From NCBI GenBank assembly GCA_900545055.1, contig UQXP01000012.1, positions 1 to 39,329 on the forward strand: a stretch of DNA of 39,329 nucleotides, written 5' to 3'. Positions 38,073-39,329 of this stretch are shown piece by piece. The number at the start of each line of letters is the position of its first letter. Position 1 is the first letter of the stretch. Source of the stretch: an uncultured Collinsella sp. GTDB taxonomy: Bacteria > Actinomycetota > Coriobacteriia > Coriobacteriales > Coriobacteriaceae. The notes below the pieces were generated by a model. It ran no database searches. It saw only the letters and a program-made list of their open reading frames with translations, and was not told the origin of the DNA. A program made the translations under genes and the position numbers.

Positions 38073-38564
38073 TTATTTTGATAAACTTTCAAGAATTGAA
38101 ATATCATGCTTATCTTTATCTCTTAATTCATAACCTGAATGGAAAACTCTTTGGCCTTTTAAGGATATACAAGGAATTGTTTTTCCTTCAAAAAAAGCAC
38201 TACCAAAGTAATCTTTTTCAAACTCATACCAGCCACCCTCTAAATCAGCTTGTTTTGAAGTTCCGTCCTCATTTAAAACGAACGGGTGAATGTCTAAGTA
38301 ACCAAGTTCATCACTATATAACTCTATTCTAACCGGTTTCCAGTCTGTATCAATTTTATAGCCCAGATTCAAAAGCACATTTAACAATTTTTCCGTATGT
38401 TGAGCATCAAAATTTATATCTATATCTCTATGAATTCTTGTTTGTTTACCAGCTAAAATATCTACACCCCATCCGCCATCCAACCAGTATGTAATTCCAG
38501 TATTTTCGAATAATTCTATTACTTTCATTAAATCTTCTTTTGTTGTTATTTCTTTTCTACCCAT
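38073..38564 (-). CDS. lnu(C): Lincosamide nucleotidyltransferase, Lnu(C)-like
   Basis: The 163-residue enzyme would inactivate lincomycin and clindamycin by adding a nucleotide to the drug. It shows the family core TYWLDGGWGVDILAGKQTR (26-44), HRDIDINFD with the metal Asp residues (45-53), LGYLDIHPFV and FHSGYELRDKDKHD. Length and motifs fit the Lnu(C)/Lnu(A) family, and from memory Lnu(C) is the closest. AAGGAG lies 7 nt before the ATG. At about one third GC it is far more AT-rich than anything else here, a clear sign of recent transfer from Firmicutes. It sits downstream of tnpV, probably in the same transcript. Confidence 0.9.
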   Translation of the reverse strand: MGRKEITTKEDLMKVIELFENTGITYWLDGGWGVDILAGKQTRIHRDIDINFDAQHTEKLLNVLLNLGYKIDTDWKPVRIELYSDELGYLDIHPFVLNEDGTSKQADLEGGWYEFEKDYFGSAFFEGKTIPCISLKGQRVFHSGYELRDKDKHDISILESLSK

Positions 38565-38615
38565 ACAAAGTCTCCTTTACAACTTCTAATTTGTAATAAT
38601 CATTCTACCATACCG

Positions 38616-38993
38616 TTATGAATAAATCATCTCATGTAAAACAATTTCTTCTGCCCGGTTGTGAATGTTATTGCAACGCTGCACCCATTCCATTTGACGG
38701 GTACGCTTCAATTCCTCGGTCACGCCCTCGGCAGCTTTCATCTGCTCCATGATGGTGTCTAACCGTTCCTGTGCCTGTTCGTTCAGGTCTGCAAGATATG
38801 TCCACAATTCCCCGGTCAGTATCAATGTATTCAATCTGGCTGGGTGGACTTCTCTTAAATATTCCCGGTGCATCCGTCCGTACTTTCCGATAGGGCGGTG
38901 TTCCTCCGGCAGTTTCAAGTCCGGGATGTAGTAATCTCCGACAAGGATATAATCAATTCCGTTTTCCGTTATTCTTGGTTTCAATTCGCTCAT
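38616..38993 (-). CDS. tnpV: Transposon-encoded protein TnpV
   Basis: This 125-residue protein matches the TnpV family of clostridial mobilizable transposons: IDYILVGDYYIPDL, GKYGRMHREYLREVHPARLN, and a helical second half ending in the EEIVLHEMIYS type. Its biochemical role is unknown. GGAGGTAAGG precedes the ATG. It overlaps the upstream regulator gene by 41 bp, so the two are cotranscribed. A truncated second copy lies at 36715-36831. Confidence 0.88.
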   Translation of the reverse strand: MSELKPRITENGIDYILVGDYYIPDLKLPEEHRPIGKYGRMHREYLREVHPARLNTLILTGELWTYLADLNEQAQERLDTIMEQMKAAEGVTEELKRTRQMEWVQRCNNIHNRAEEIVLHEMIYS

Positions 38994-39225
38994 GTTCCTT
39001 ACCTCCTGTGGAAGCAGGCTCGTCTGGTACTAACTCAATCACATCGGTAATCTCACAATTCAGCGTTTCGCAGATACGGGCTAATGTATCCATGCTGATG
39101 TGCTTTCCCTCTTTGCTCATGTTGGCAATCATATTTGTTGTCATACCAGCGGCAAGCCTTAAATCCTCTTTTCTCATATCACGCTCTAACAGTGTGTGCC
39201 AGAGTGGTTTATAGCTGATGTGCAT
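38953..39225 (-). CDS. Helix-turn-helix (XRE) regulator
   Basis: A 90-residue Cro/CI-type protein: ISYKPLWHTLLERDMRKEDL, then AAGMTTNMIANMSKEG and LARICETLNCEITDVIEL. Its tail is charged. I use the ATG at 39225 with AGGCAGGAAAA upstream; the longer frame reads through a hairpin and the promoter. This YozG-like short XRE type usually controls its own operon in mobile elements. The perfect palindrome over the -35 box of its promoter fits autorepression of regulator, tnpV and possibly lnu(C). Confidence 0.88.
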   Translation of the reverse strand: MHISYKPLWHTLLERDMRKEDLRLAAGMTTNMIANMSKEGKHISMDTLARICETLNCEITDVIELVPDEPASTGGKEHERIETKNNGKRN

Positions 39226-39254
39226 ATTGTTTTCCTGCCTTTCTATCCATACCA

Positions 39255-39272
39255 CCGGGGCGGCTGCCCCGG
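39255..39272. promoter_or_regulatory. GC-rich hairpin in the leader of the XRE-tnpV transcript
   Basis: CCGGGGC/GCCCCGG with a GGCT loop, a perfect 7-bp stem between promoter and ribosome-binding site. It could slow or attenuate transcription. Confidence 0.5.
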
Positions 39273-39288
39273 CAGGAACTTTTCTCTT

Positions 39289-39317
39289 ATTATAACACCA
39301 ATCTTGTGAAATCACAA
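39289..39317 (-). promoter_or_regulatory. Consensus promoter with palindromic operator (XRE-tnpV-lnu group)
   Basis: On the minus strand TTGTGA (39317-39312), 17 bp and a perfect TATAAT (39294-39289). The inverted repeat TTGTGA-TT-TCACAA (39304-39317) covers the -35 box, a classic position for a repressor dimer. Confidence 0.85.
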
Positions 39318-39329
39318 TTTATTCTTGTA

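Overview
The window looks like chromosome from a high-GC Gram-positive gut actinobacterium of the Coriobacteriia, most probably Collinsella. This rests on GC-rich coding sequence, the housekeeping gene order (scpA-scpB-rluB-cmk-plsC-ispH-der-plsY-gpsA-rpe), an LPKTGD sortase-anchored surface protein and very tight gene packing. No sequence search was possible, so the genus is an inference.

Left part (1-18016). After the last 56 codons of a sensor histidine kinase on the + strand and a noncoding gap, 18 genes run without a clear break on the minus strand. In transcription order they are: ABC-F ATPase, small membrane protein, site-2 protease, scpA, scpB, rluB, cmk, plsC, ispH, a PDZ/radical-SAM (DUF512) protein, der, plsY, gpsA, rpe, cysteine desulfurase, a Nif3-like metalloprotein, a coiled-coil zinc-ribbon protein and coaBC. 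tRNA-Pro(GGG) follows with its own promoter. The block joins phospholipid precursor synthesis (gpsA, plsY, plsC), chromosome segregation (scpAB), ribosome maturation (rluB, der) and cofactor or isoprenoid synthesis (coaBC, ispH, cysteine desulfurase).

tRNA region (17992-21320). tRNA-Ala(GGC) lies in a 648-bp segment that occurs twice in direct orientation, 952 bp apart. A CAT-anticodon tRNA sits between the copies. The right end of each copy is a long imperfect palindrome. Two relatives of this palindrome lie side by side at 23055-23313. All share a CTGCGGTTT-type motif exactly at the hairpin apex although their arms differ. A nuclease-fold hypothetical protein and tRNA-Val(CAC) follow.

Accessory island (21400-36262). 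It holds three separate two-gene cassettes, each pairing an SMC/ABC-like AAA ATPase with a TOPRIM- or RloB-like partner. Their stop and start codons overlap by 8-11 bp (23429-25124, 26198-28163, 34357-36262). They resemble anti-phage or abortive-infection cassettes. Between them are a minimal nucleotidyltransferase followed by a fragment of a RelB/DinJ antitoxin, an intact YafQ-DinJ-type toxin-antitoxin pair, two other putative PD-(D/E)XK proteins (one just outside the island), and two LPXTG surface-protein paralogs. One paralog is broken by an in-frame stop, and the two share an almost identical internal tract that suggests gene conversion.

Right end (about 36541-39329). Base composition and gene content change abruptly to those of a Firmicutes-type mobilizable element. 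The segment carries truncated AraC, TnpV and relaxase genes, two helix-turn-helix regulators with conspicuous inverted repeats at their control regions, a four-hairpin noncoding segment that may be an oriT, a lincosamide nucleotidyltransferase (lnu(C)-like) and an intact TnpV. It appears to be a composite of mobile-element fragments inserted next to the defence island.
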